From the NCBI RefSeq assembly GCF_026626705.1, contig NZ_JAPNKC010000001.1:7830001-7894000 (forward strand): a DNA stretch of 64,000 bases. The letters are read 5' to 3'. Below the pieces are notes generated by a model. The model was not told where the DNA came from. It worked only from the letters and a program-made list of their open reading frames with translations, and ran no database searches. Both the position numbers and the translations under genes were made by a program. The DNA is from Pyxidicoccus sp. MSG2. Its GTDB lineage: Bacteria > Myxococcota > Myxococcia > Myxococcales > Myxococcaceae. Within the stretch, counting starts at the first letter, position 1. Every line of letters begins with the position of its first letter. Positions 15,584 to 24,600 of the stretch are shown here, in pieces.

Positions 15584-16854
15584 TCACCAGAAGCCCTGCT
15601 CCCGCAGGAGCGCCGCCAGCGGCCGCGCGCCGGGTTGGTGCGCCTCGAAGAGCTGCCCGGCGGCCGCCCACGTGGGATTGGCCCAGGTGCCCGCGCCGCA
15701 GAGGAGGAGCGAGCACCTCAGCTCCTCTGCGGAGGAGAACCGCGCGTGCTCGAAGGGCAGCGGGTTCTGGCTCGCGAGGAACACCTGCCGCGTCCCCAGC
15801 TCCCGCATGCACGCCTCCACCCACTTCGGGTGCAGGCCGTTGGCCAGCTCGTCCGCGATCGCGAAGTCCTCATTCACATCCAGGTAGTAGAGGAAGGACA
15901 AGAGCCGCTTCTGCCCGAAGCCCAGCTCCGCGTGTGACAGCCCCCCGCCGTCGCCGCGCGCGAAGTGGAAGCCGAACCCGCCGAAGCCCACGCGCCCGCC
16001 GTTCTCGAACGAGCGCTTCTCCTGCACCTCCACGCGGAACGTCCCCGCCTTGAAGCCCGCCAGGACACGAAGCGCGCCAGGAAGCTCCGCTCGAGCGCGT
16101 CGTGCCGGAACACCAGCACGTCTGGCGGCGCCTCGCGCTCCACCTGCTCGCGCAGCCACCCCGGCATCCACGTGGGCAGCGCCATCAGCCCCAGGGGGAA
16201 GACCTCTCCGTCCCGCACCTCCATGGCGTAGCGGATGCCGCCGATGCGCTCGAACATCCCGAGCGCCTCATCGAACCGCTGCGGCGCCAGCAGGAAGGTG
16301 CGGCGTAGCAGCTCCTTGAGCCGCTCCTTCATGTCGCGGTCGATGTACTGCGCCGTCATGAAGAGCAGCGTCCACACCGAGCGGTCCAGCAGCGACCAGT
16401 GCATGGTCCGGGACCACGCGGACTCTCCGTCCACCTTGCAGTCGATGCCCGCCTCGTCGGCGCGCATCACCAGCCTCGAAGCGGGGGACGTGAGCTTGAG
16501 GTCCACCTCGATGCGGGGGTGGAGCCCCGACGTGCCCGTCTGCGGCGTGCGCAGCGGCAGCAACTCGGAGCCCTTGCGCGGCGGCTCGGACGGGTCCGGC
16601 GTTGCGGCGGTCTGCTCGTTGCGGACGAAGACGTGGAGCTTCATCCCCGGGAAGGTGAGGTCGTATTCCAGTGAGAAGGTCTCATGGACGAGGCTGGAGA
16701 AATCCGAGCCGACGACAGTGGAGATGAGCTCCAGCAGCGTGGTCCTCCCGGTGCCGTTCTCTCCCAGCACCAGGTTGAGCGATGGGCTGAATACCAGCTC
16801 GGTGCCGGGGGTGACGCTTCGGTAGTGATGGACCACGAGCCTCGTCAGCTTCAT
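15584..16854 (-). pseudogene. AAA/ABC-type ATPase with frameshift and altered Walker A
   Basis: The frame from ATG 16854 encodes MKLTRLVVHHYRSV and GENGTGRTTLLELI, the RecF/Rad50-like start of an AAA ATPase. At about 16064-16072 homology jumps to another frame (VLAGFKAGTFRVEV) that continues to 15584. That frame includes the signature-like LGFGQKRLLSFLYY, Walker B FAIADEL and the FLASQNP switch strand. One base is missing, or two are extra, at the junction. The Walker A Lys is also replaced by Arg (GTGRTT), and these two defects together suggest a decaying gene, although a sequencing error is possible for the first. The intact form would be about 423 residues, of the kind found in OLD-like or stand-alone defence ATPases. 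Confidence 0.7.
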
Positions 16855-17030
16855 CGTGCCGACAGCATGGCCACCCCGGGCGGCAGGGGAAACACTTCCG
16901 TGACGTCGAGTGTCCAGTCCGCGCTTCGCCCGCGGGGGCAGGCGCCGCGAGCCCCGCCTCCGGGGTAGGGTGGTGTCTCCTCCAAGCGGCGCGCGGTGCC
17001 ATCCGCCCGCCGGAAAGGTTCGGTCGGGAC

Positions 17031-17231
17031 ATGGACTACCGGAAGCTGTTCCAGGTGCTGGTGATGGGCGGCGCGCTGGTCGGAGGCGCCACGGGCTGCA
17101 ACCAGGGCAACAAAGCGAATGAAGACCGCTCCGGCAGCACCGAGGGCACGGGCGGCTCCGGCTCCACGGATGCGGGAACCCACGATGCGGGCACCGCGAA
17201 GGTGGGTGGCGGCGGCGTGAAGGGCTGGTGA
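17031..17231 (+). CDS. Small lipoprotein
   Basis: This 66-residue protein begins MDYRKLFQVLVMGGALVGGATGC, a type II signal peptide with the lipobox Cys at residue 23. The rest is a low-complexity Ser/Gly/Thr/Asp linker ending GGGGVKGW. Many small myxobacterial lipoproteins combine a signal like this with a disordered tail and a short conserved end, so the Gly-Gly-Gly...Gly-Trp end may be a recognition or anchoring motif. It has no partner gene in an operon. Function is unknown. Confidence 0.65.
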   Translation: MDYRKLFQVLVMGGALVGGATGCNQGNKANEDRSGSTEGTGGSGSTDAGTHDAGTAKVGGGGVKGW

Positions 17232-17353
17232 CGCACCCGCCCGTATCATGACGCGGTGCGAGCCCGCGTCGAAAGTGTGGAAGGTCCACGTCGCGTCGCT
17301 ACACTCCGCCCGCTCTTCAACCCAATGGGTTGAGAAAGGACGAAGTGAGGACG

Positions 17354-18199
17354 ATGAAGAACCTGGCCCTCGGATGTCTGCTGTCCGCGCTCGTGGCCCT
17401 CGTGGCCACGCCCGCGGCCGCCCAGCTCGAGCTCCCCGCCGCCAGCCCCTCGGCGAAGGTGATGCAGCGGGTGGGCGTCACCGACATCTCCATCGACTAT
17501 TCCAGCCCGGGAGTGAAGGGCCGGAAGATCTGGGGCGACGTGGTGCCCTTCGACAAGCCGTGGCGCACCGGCGCCAACGCGGCGACGAAGATTACGTTCA
17601 GCCGCGACGTGACTTTCGGTGGCAAGGCCGTGCCCGCGGGCACGTACTCCATCGTCACCCTGCCCTCGCAGAAGGGCTGGAAGGTGATGCTGAACAAGGA
17701 GCTGGGCCTGTGGGCGACGCCCGCCCCGTACGTGGCTTCCAACGACGTGGCCACCGTGGCCGCCACCACCACCGAGATTCCGAGCCGCGAGCGGCTGGCG
17801 TTCATCTTCTCCAACACCACGGATGACGCGACGTCGCTCGACCTGGAGTGGGAGAAGCTGCGCGTCTCGGTGCCCATCCAGGTGGACTCGGCCGCGCACG
17901 CGAAGGCCGGCATCCAGGCGGCGGTGGACGGCTCGTCGCGGATGCTCGCCAACGCGGCCCGCTACATGGCCGACACGCAGAAGGACCTCCCGGGCGCGCT
18001 GAAGCAGGCGGACGCGTCCGTCGCCATCCAGTCCAACTGGTTCAACCAGTGGATTCGCGCCGACATCCTCGCGCGCATGGGCAACTACGCCGAGGCCCGC
18101 AAGGCCGCGCAGGCGTCGTGGGATTTGGGCCAGAAGGACAAGAGCTTCTTCTTCCGCGACCAGGTCTCCAAGGCCCTCGCGGACTGGAAGAACAAGTAG
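17354..18199 (+). CDS. DUF2911 domain exported protein
   Basis: This is a 281-residue protein starting at ATG 17354 after GTGAGG. A signal peptide (MKNLALGCLLSALVALVATPAAAQ) precedes a classic DUF2911 domain: DYSSPGVKGRKIWG, VPFDKPWRTGANAATKITF and GGKAVPAGTYSIVTLP, and a later VSVPIQVD strand. The last 100 residues are helical (ALKQADASVAIQSNWFNQWIRADILARMGNYAEARKAAQ, a TPR-like hairpin pair). Such proteins are widespread in soil bacteria and Bacteroidetes, probably periplasmic, with no known activity. It ends next to the bidirectional hairpin shared with bshA. Confidence 0.85.
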   Translation: MKNLALGCLLSALVALVATPAAAQLELPAASPSAKVMQRVGVTDISIDYSSPGVKGRKIWGDVVPFDKPWRTGANAATKITFSRDVTFGGKAVPAGTYSIVTLPSQKGWKVMLNKELGLWATPAPYVASNDVATVAATTTEIPSRERLAFIFSNTTDDATSLDLEWEKLRVSVPIQVDSAAHAKAGIQAAVDGSSRMLANAARYMADTQKDLPGALKQADASVAIQSNWFNQWIRADILARMGNYAEARKAAQASWDLGQKDKSFFFRDQVSKALADWKNK

Positions 18200-18219
18200 C
18201 AGCCCCAGGCCCGCGGACC

Positions 18220-18247
18220 GGGAGCCCCTCAGCGCTGGGGGGCTCCC
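18220..18247. terminator. Bidirectional hairpin between DUF2911 gene and bshA
   Basis: A perfect 9-bp repeat, GGGAGCCCC (18220-18228) and its complement (18239-18247), with a 10-base loop serves the convergent genes. Its right arm lies within the last codons of bshA. Confidence 0.6.
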
Positions 18248-19392
18248 CTCGCGAGCCGGCGGTAGAGCGCTTCGTAGCGGTCGATGGCGGGGCCGAGCTG
18301 GAAGCGCTCGAGCACCACCTCCCGCGCGCGGCGCGAGAAGGTCCTCCAGCGGGCCGCGTCCTGGACCAGGGTGAGCACGTGCCCGGCCATGGCCGTGAGG
18401 TCCCCCACCGGCGCGAGGAAGCCCGTCTCCCAGTGGGTGACGAGCTCGGGGATGCCGCCGATGTCGCTGGCCACCACGGGGACGCCGCAGCTCAGCGCCT
18501 CCAGCGCGGCGAGCCCGAAGCTCTCCTGCTCGCTGGGGAGGAGGAAGACGTCCGCCGCGGCGAGCAGCTCCTCGAAGCGGTCCTGCTTGCCCAGGAAGGC
18601 GACGCGGCTCTCCAGGCCCAGCCCGCGCAGATGGCGCTCGGCGGAGGTGCGCTCGGGGCCGTCGCCAATCATCACCAGCCGGCAGGGGCGCTGGCGGTGG
18701 ACCTCGGTGAAGATGCCCACCACGTCGGTGATGCGCTTCACCGCCCGGAAGTTGGAGACGTGGATGAGCACGGGCTCCGGCTCACGCAGGTCCGGGAAGA
18801 GGGGCAGCAGGCAGGCGCGGTCCCGCCGGGGTGCGTAGCGCTGCGTGTCCACGAAGTTGAAGATGACGTCGATGGGGACGCTCTCGGGAATGCCGAAGCC
18901 CTTCCACGTGGCGCGACGGAGGAAGTCCGACGGCGTGGTCACCGCGTCGCTGCGCAGGATGGAGAAGCGGGTAATCGGCAGGTAGCTGGGGTCGATGCCC
19001 ACCAGCGTGGTGTCCGTCCCGTGCAGCGTGGTGACGATGCGCGGCGCCTTGTCGCCCAGCACTTCGCGCGCCATCCACGCGGCCGTGGCATGCGGGACGG
19101 CGTAGTGGACGTGCAGCACGTCGAGCCGCTCGTAGCTGGCCACCTCAATCATCTTGGAGGCGAGCGCAATCGGGTACGTGCTGGAGTGCTGGAGCGCCGG
19201 GTAGTCGCTCTCCGTCACCTCGTGGAAGAAGACCTTGCGGCTGGTGCCGTGCAGGCGCACCGGCAGGTCCTTCGCGATGAAGTGGACGCGGTGGCCCCGG
19301 TCCGCCATGGCGAGGCCAATCTCGGTTGCCACCATGCCGCTGCCTCCGAAGGTCGGAAAGCAGGTGATGGCCACGTTGAGCGAGTCAGTCAT
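18229..19392 (-). CDS. bshA: N-acetyl-alpha-D-glucosaminyl L-malate synthase BshA
   Basis: This is a 387-residue GT4 glycosyltransferase, the first enzyme of bacillithiol synthesis, which joins UDP-GlcNAc and L-malate. The N-terminal domain reads ITCFPTFGGSGMVATEIG and HVHYAVPHA, with THLHGTDTTLVG-like TLHGTDTTLVG. The C-terminal Rossmann half has LIHVSNFRAVKR, VMIGDGPER and the E-x7-E motif in SEQESFGLAALEAL. The PTFGGSG, HYAVPHA and GTD motifs are those that separate BshA from general GT4 enzymes. Its ATG overlaps the bshB1 stop by 4 bases; it is the third gene of a bshC-bshB1-bshA operon. Acts in the cytosol. Confidence 0.95.
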   Translation of the reverse strand: MTDSLNVAITCFPTFGGSGMVATEIGLAMADRGHRVHFIAKDLPVRLHGTSRKVFFHEVTESDYPALQHSSTYPIALASKMIEVASYERLDVLHVHYAVPHATAAWMAREVLGDKAPRIVTTLHGTDTTLVGIDPSYLPITRFSILRSDAVTTPSDFLRRATWKGFGIPESVPIDVIFNFVDTQRYAPRRDRACLLPLFPDLREPEPVLIHVSNFRAVKRITDVVGIFTEVHRQRPCRLVMIGDGPERTSAERHLRGLGLESRVAFLGKQDRFEELLAAADVFLLPSEQESFGLAALEALSCGVPVVASDIGGIPELVTHWETGFLAPVGDLTAMAGHVLTLVQDAARWRTFSRRAREVVLERFQLGPAIDRYEALYRRLARGAPQR

Positions 19393-20186
19393 CGGCGTTG
19401 GGGGAAGAACAGGGGGCGCGCGAAGCTATTCCGGCGGAAGTGCTCCACCGGGTCGGCCAGTCCCAGCGTCTCGCGGACGACATACGGCTCGCCGTACGCC
19501 ACGCCCACCTGCGCGCCGTAGAAGGCGTCCCGGGCTTCCAATGAGGAGAGGGACAGCGGCGAGCCCACCAGCGTGGGCGGCGCGTCCGGGCGGGGCTGTA
19601 CCTGGCTCGCGTAGCAGCGCACCGCGGCCCGCTTCTGCTCGTACACGGAGGACACGTCCACCACGAAGCTCGGCTCGGCCAGGTGGCGCAGCGGGTAGTA
19701 GAGCACCTGCCTCGGCGTGAAGGGCGTGCCGGGGGGCTCCGCCTCGAACTTCCGCACTCCGGCGAAGAACAGTGCGCGCGTCACCAGCGTGCTGGTGGCC
19801 TCGTGGTCCGGGTGGCGCTCCTCCTCCCAGGGGACGACGACGAGCTCCGGGCGCAAGCGTCGTAGGACTTCCACCACGCGGGCCACGGCGGCGGTGCGTG
19901 CGCGCTCGGGCTCGGGCGATTCGAAACCGGCCCACGGATTCACCCAGCCATCCGGCAGGCCGAGATTCTCCCGGAGGGACAGGCCCAGCGCGCGGGAGGC
20001 CGCGTCCGTCTCCTGGGCGCGCGTCTCGGGCGTGCCGCGCGAGCTCTTCTCGCCGCGCGTCAGGTCGATGATGCCCGTGCGGTAGCCCTGGCCCGCCATG
20101 CGCGCGAGGAGGCCGCCGCAGAACAACTCCACGTCGTCCGGGTGCGGGCCGAAGGCGAGGACGTCGAGGCCGTAGGACTCGCTCAT
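19389..20186 (-). CDS. bshB1: Bacillithiol biosynthesis deacetylase BshB1
   Basis: This 265-residue PIG-L/LmbE-type zinc deacetylase removes acetyl from GlcNAc-malate, the second step of bacillithiol synthesis. The metal motif [11 protein letters not shown] is at about residue 15 and a second His is in [24 protein letters not shown] is the BshB1-type substrate loop. The start is ATG 20186, which overlaps the bshC stop by 4 bases. The open frame continues upstream with composition unlike a protein. It forms one transcription unit with bshC and bshA. Confidence 0.94.
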   Translation of the reverse strand: MSESYGLDVLAFGPHPDDVELFCGGLLARMAGQGYRTGIIDLTRGEKSSRGTPETRAQETDAASRALGLSLRENLGLPDGWVNPWAGFESPEPERARTAAVARVVEVLRRLRPELVVVPWEEERHPDHEATSTLVTRALFFAGVRKFEAEPPGTPFTPRQVLYYPLRHLAEPSFVVDVSSVYEQKRAAVRCYASQVQPRPDAPPTLVGSPLSLSSLEARDAFYGAQVGVAYGEPYVVRETLGLADPVEHFRRNSFARPLFFPQRR

Positions 20187-21808
20187 GGCGTCAAATCCCG
20201 GAGGTCGCCGGAGAAGGGCACGCAGGCGTCGAGCACCTGCTGCGTGAGGGCTCGCGTGCCGATGCGACAGGCGAAGGAGGGCATGGCGAGGACGCGCTCC
20301 TGTGGCTCGCCATTCGGGGTGAGGTACGTGCGCAGGCGGTCCACCCGCTCGGCGGCGACGCCGTCGCGCCGGGCGAGCGCGCGGGCGTACCGGCCCGTGA
20401 GACGGGACACCGCGACGCGGACGGTGCCCCGGGTGCGCTGGAGCGCGTCCTGGAGTGTCGCGTCCAGCGCGAGCATCGAGTCGTTCAAGCGGTCCAGCTC
20501 CGCCGCGAAGGCGCCGAAGAGGCGGGCCTCCAGGGCCTCGGGGGACTCGAGCGGCTGCGTGGCATCGCGTGCGGCCAGCCGCGTCAGCAGTTCCTCGCGC
20601 GGCGTGCCCACCTCGTCGGGCTGGAGGCCCAGCTTTCCGAGCCACCGCCGGGTGCGGTCATCGAGCACGCGGAAGCGGGCACGCGGCACGATGAGCGGCA
20701 TCGGCAGGCCCGCATGCGCGTAGAGCGGAGCGAGCTGCGCGAAGTAGGCCACCTCTCCAGGGCCTCCGACATAGGCCGCCGTGGGGAGCCACGTGTCCTG
20801 CAGGAGGGGCCGCAGCAGCGCGGACGTGGTGAAGCGCAGGGGCTCCCGCTCCAGCCAGCCGAGCAGCTCGGCCGTCGTGACGGTGTGGCCCTCCGGGTGG
20901 CCGACGAGGCTCCAGGTGTCGGGGCCCGCGGGGTCCAGGCGGTAGCGCGGGCCGTCGACACCATCCGGTGAGAAGAAGCCGAGCGGTGAGCCGGGGCGGA
21001 TGTGGACCTGCTCGGAGAATCCGGCGTCGGTGAGCGCCCGCACCCGGGCGGCGAGCGCGGTGGAGATGGCCTCCGCCTCCAGGATGGCGCGGCGGTGCAC
21101 GGGCGCGGCGAGCGGCGCGAGGCGAGCGTCCCTCGGGTCGAGGAACACCAGTCCTTCCTCGGCGAACACGTGCGAGAGCACCTCGGTGAAGGCCTCCGCC
21201 AGCGTCGCTTCGGGCCGGTAGGCGCGCTCCAGCAAGGCGAGGTGCTCGTGCGCGTGCGGCTCTTCACCCAGCTCGGCGCGCAGCGTGGCCAGGGCGGCGG
21301 TGACGCCCGGGCCCAGGTGGCGGTGGGCGATGGGGACTCGCGAGGCGGCGGCGTCGGGCACATCCAACGCCACGCGCAGGGGGCCGCCGGTGGGGCGGGG
21401 GATGAAGCAGTGGTCGACCTCCGGCAGGTCGTGGTCCTCCGTCTGGAGCCAGAAGACGGGGACGCAGGGCCGGCCCGTTTCCTTCGAGAGCGCGCGGGCC
21501 GCGGTGATGGCGGCGGCGGCCTTGTAGAGGGTGAAGAGCGGGCCGAGGAACAGGCCCATCTGCTGTCCCGTCACGACGGCCACGGTACCGGGGCGTGACA
21601 GCAGCTCGAGGTTGCGCTCGCGGGCGGGACTGGGGGCGAGGCGCGCGTTGCGGGCCACGAGCACGTCGAGCAGCACCGGTGACACGGTGCGCGACGCGGC
21701 GGCGGCCACGGCCTCGGCACGCGCGTCCGGGTGGCGGAAGCGGTCGGGGAGGAAGGAGAGCGCACGCGCATCTCCACGGAGCCACACGGCAGAGAACGAG
21801 GACGTCAC
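20183..21808 (-). CDS. bshC: Bacillithiol synthase BshC (cysteine-adding enzyme)
   Basis: This 541-residue protein attaches cysteine to glucosaminyl-malate, completing bacillithiol. Family hallmarks are [21 protein letters not shown] near residue 80, [28 protein letters not shown], and the late [15 protein letters not shown] placed the start at GTG 21808 ([10 protein letters not shown]) because the family begins there and the size fits; no clear Shine-Dalgarno sequence is visible. It is the first gene of the bsh operon and diverges from the secreted PIG-L deacetylase across a spacer of about 150 bases. Confidence 0.92.
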   Translation of the reverse strand: MTSSFSAVWLRGDARALSFLPDRFRHPDARAEAVAAAASRTVSPVLLDVLVARNARLAPSPARERNLELLSRPGTVAVVTGQQMGLFLGPLFTLYKAAAAITAARALSKETGRPCVPVFWLQTEDHDLPEVDHCFIPRPTGGPLRVALDVPDAAASRVPIAHRHLGPGVTAALATLRAELGEEPHAHEHLALLERAYRPEATLAEAFTEVLSHVFAEEGLVFLDPRDARLAPLAAPVHRRAILEAEAISTALAARVRALTDAGFSEQVHIRPGSPLGFFSPDGVDGPRYRLDPAGPDTWSLVGHPEGHTVTTAELLGWLEREPLRFTTSALLRPLLQDTWLPTAAYVGGPGEVAYFAQLAPLYAHAGLPMPLIVPRARFRVLDDRTRRWLGKLGLQPDEVGTPREELLTRLAARDATQPLESPEALEARLFGAFAAELDRLNDSMLALDATLQDALQRTRGTVRVAVSRLTGRYARALARRDGVAAERVDRLRTYLTPNGEPQERVLAMPSFACRIGTRALTQQVLDACVPFSGDLRDLTP

Positions 21809-21961
21809 GGGGCGGGCTAGATAACAGGTCCGGTGTGGACGGGCACGGCAACGGACACGCACGCGGCGCACTTATTCCCTGGCCAATCGCGTCAACGACA
21901 ATTGAAGGCGATTGAAGGTCACGCGCGCGGGTGCGAGGGCCTTGTTATAGGGTCCGCCCGA

Positions 21962-24448
21962 ATGCGGAACCTGCTCGGTCTGGGAATGGCGCTGGTCATG
22001 AGTCTTGGAGTCGGGTCGACGGCCCTCGCACAGGCGCCGCGACAACCCCACGCGGGAGAAATCGCCGCGGGACTGCGGCGGCTGGGGACGACGGGCAGCG
22101 TGCTCTACGTGGCCGCCCACCCGGACGACGAGAACACGCGCTTCCTCGCGTGGCTCGTGGGAGAGCGCGGCCTGCGCGCGGGCTACCTCTCCCTTACGCG
22201 CGGCGACGGCGGGCAGAACCTCATCGGCACCGAGCAGGACGCGATGCTCGGGCTCGTCCGCACGTATGAGCTGCTCGCGGCGCGGCGCATTGACGGGGCC
22301 GAGCAGCTCTTCACCCGGGCGCGCGACTTCGGCTACACGAAGAGCGCGGACGAGGCGCTGAAAATCTGGGGCCACGACGAGGTGCTGGCGGACGTGGTGC
22401 TCGCCATCCGACGCTTCCGGCCGGACGTCATCGTCACGCGCTTCACCACGAATCCGCCGAACCACGGGCACCACACCGCGTCCGCGCTCCTCGCGGCGGA
22501 GGCCTTCACCGCGGCCGCCGACCCCAAGCGCTTCCCCGAGCAGCTCTCGGAGGTGAGTCCCTGGAAGGCGGACCGGCTGCTGCACAACACCTCCAACTGG
22601 AGCCTGCCCGCCAACGCGGACATGTCCGGCTACCTGAAGGTGGACGTGGGCGGGTACGACGCGCTGCTCGGGCGCTCGTGGGGTGAGGTTTCCGCGGAGA
22701 GCCGCAGCCAGCACAAGAGCCAGGGCTTCGGCGTGCCCGCCGAGCGCGGCCCGCTGCTGGAGTACTTCTCGCCGCTGGCCGGGACGCGCCCGAAGGCGGA
22801 CGTGTTCGAGGGATTGGACTTCACGTGGAAGCGCTGGAGCGGCGCGGAGGCCGTGGCCCGCGCGGTGGACGAGGCGCATAAGGGCTTCGACGTGCGCGCG
22901 CCGTATCGCAGCGTGCCCGCGCTCGTTCGCGTCCACGATGCGCTGACGTCGCTGCCGCAAGACAACCCCTGGAGGGCCATCAAGCTGCGTGAGACGGAGG
23001 CGCTCATCGCCGCGTGCGCGGGGCTGTTCCTGGAGGCTCGCGCCACGGAGCCCTCGGCCGTGCCTGGCTCGCAGGTGGAGCTGAACCTGATGGCGCTGAA
23101 CCGCTCGCCCGCCGCGCTCCGGCTGGTGAGCGTGACGCTCCCCGGAGGCGAGTCCGTGGCCGCCGGCACCGAGCTGGCCGTGAATGCACCGTTCAAGCTG
23201 ACGCGGAAGGTGCCCCTCTCCCAGTACGCGGCCATCACCACGCCGTACTGGATGCGCAAGCCCGTCACGGGCGGCCTCTTCACGCTGGACGAAGCGGACC
23301 GCGCGCTCACCGGCAGGCCCGAGGGTGACCCCGCGCTGACGGTGACGTTCGTCTATGAGGCCAACGGCCGGCGCTTCGACGTGACGCGGCCGGTGGTCTT
23401 CGTGTGGACGGACCCCGTGCGCGGTGAGCTCTACCGCGCCTTCGAAATCGTCCCCGCCGTCACCGCGACGTTGGAGCAGGACGTGCTGATGTTCCCCAAC
23501 GGCGCGGCCCGGTCCGTCCCCGTGGTGCTGGCCGCGGGCCGCGCGGACGTCAGCGGCAAGGCCCGGCTGGAGGTGCCCGAGGGCTGGAAGGTCGAGCCCT
23601 CGGAGGTGCCATTCCAGTTCGCCGCGCGGGGGGACGAGCGCACCGTGGTCTTCACGGTGCGCCCGCCAGGGGGCGCCACGGGGAAGAGCCGGCTGCGCGC
23701 CGTCGTGGAGACCGGAGGGCGCTTCGATTCGTGGCGCGTCCGCACGGTGTCGCACGAGCACCTCCCGCCGCTCGCGGTGCGCCAGCCCTCGGAGGCGACG
23801 CTGGTGCCCTTCACGCTGGCCACCAAGGTGAAGCGCATCGGCTACATCCCCGGGCCGGGCGACCGCGTGGCGGAGAGCCTGGCGGCGGTGGGCTACGAGG
23901 TGACGGTGCTTCCCGAGGAGCGCCTCGCCGGGGAGAAGCTGGAGCGCTACGACGCCATCCTCGTCGGCGTGCGTGCCTTCAACGCCAACCCGCGCCTCGC
24001 CGTGCACCGCGAGCGGCTGCTCAAGTACGTGGAGGGGGGAGGGCGGCTGGTGGTCCAGTACAACACCAACAGCCGCGTCGGCCCGCTCACCACCTTCGTC
24101 GGCCCATACCCGCTGGAGATTGGTCGCGACCGCGTGACGGACGAGACGGCGGCGATGGCGCCTGTCACGCCGAACGAGCCGCTGCTGCGTGCTCCCAACA
24201 CACTTTCCGCCGCGGACTTCGAGGGCTGGGTGCAGGAGCGTGGCCTCTACTTCGCGTCCACGTGGAATGAACACTACCGGCCCGTGTTCGCCATGAACGA
24301 CGCGGGTGAGGCGCCGCTCAAGGGCTCACTGCTCGTCGCCCGTCATGGCAAGGGCGTCTTCGTGTACACGGGGCTCGCCTTCTTCCGTCAACTCCCCGCC
24401 GGAGTTCCCGGCGCGTACCGCCTCCTGGCGAACATCCTCGCGCAATGA
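21962..24448 (+). CDS. Secreted PIG-L family deacetylase with C-terminal GATase-like domain
   Basis: This 828-residue protein has a signal peptide (GMALVMSLGVGSTALAQ). A PIG-L/LmbE zinc deacetylase domain at about residues 30-310 carries the metal motif AAHPDDEN and a NPPNHGHHTASALL His cluster. After about 300 residues of beta-sandwich modules comes a ThuA/GATase1-like domain near the end (YDAILVGVRAFNANPR, YVEGGGRLVVQYNTNS). Its relation to BshB1 (same superfamily), its position next to the bsh operon and its tight link to a symporter suggest it acts on an exported or environmental N-acetyl-sugar, possibly a thiol conjugate; that is inference. The stop overlaps the next start (ATGA). Confidence 0.85.
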   Translation: MRNLLGLGMALVMSLGVGSTALAQAPRQPHAGEIAAGLRRLGTTGSVLYVAAHPDDENTRFLAWLVGERGLRAGYLSLTRGDGGQNLIGTEQDAMLGLVRTYELLAARRIDGAEQLFTRARDFGYTKSADEALKIWGHDEVLADVVLAIRRFRPDVIVTRFTTNPPNHGHHTASALLAAEAFTAAADPKRFPEQLSEVSPWKADRLLHNTSNWSLPANADMSGYLKVDVGGYDALLGRSWGEVSAESRSQHKSQGFGVPAERGPLLEYFSPLAGTRPKADVFEGLDFTWKRWSGAEAVARAVDEAHKGFDVRAPYRSVPALVRVHDALTSLPQDNPWRAIKLRETEALIAACAGLFLEARATEPSAVPGSQVELNLMALNRSPAALRLVSVTLPGGESVAAGTELAVNAPFKLTRKVPLSQYAAITTPYWMRKPVTGGLFTLDEADRALTGRPEGDPALTVTFVYEANGRRFDVTRPVVFVWTDPVRGELYRAFEIVPAVTATLEQDVLMFPNGAARSVPVVLAAGRADVSGKARLEVPEGWKVEPSEVPFQFAARGDERTVVFTVRPPGGATGKSRLRAVVETGGRFDSWRVRTVSHEHLPPLAVRQPSEATLVPFTLATKVKRIGYIPGPGDRVAESLAAVGYEVTVLPEERLAGEKLERYDAILVGVRAFNANPRLAVHRERLLKYVEGGGRLVVQYNTNSRVGPLTTFVGPYPLEIGRDRVTDETAAMAPVTPNEPLLRAPNTLSAADFEGWVQERGLYFASTWNEHYRPVFAMNDAGEAPLKGSLLVARHGKGVFVYTGLAFFRQLPAGVPGAYRLLANILAQ

Positions 24449-24600
24449 GCACCCCTCTGGAGAAGTCCCCGGCGTCCCGGCCCGAGATGGATGACGCGCC
24501 ACCGCTGCTCGGCTCCTGGCGCAACATCTACTTCGTGGTGCTCGGCACCTTCGTCCTGTTCGTCGCCCTGTTCTGGGCGCTCACCGAGGCGTACTCGTGA
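24445..24600 (+). CDS. Small single-helix protein between deacetylase and symporter
   Basis: This 51-residue peptide has a polar N-terminus (STPLEKSPASRPEMDD) and one helix (SWRNIYFVVLGTFVLFVALF). It overlaps the upstream gene by ATGA and the downstream gene by GTGA, so the three are translationally coupled. Its size, single helix and place directly before a sodium:solute symporter fit an accessory small subunit, as seen for other symporters with DUF-type partners. No name was recognised. Confidence 0.75.
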   Translation: MSTPLEKSPASRPEMDDAPPLLGSWRNIYFVVLGTFVLFVALFWALTEAYS

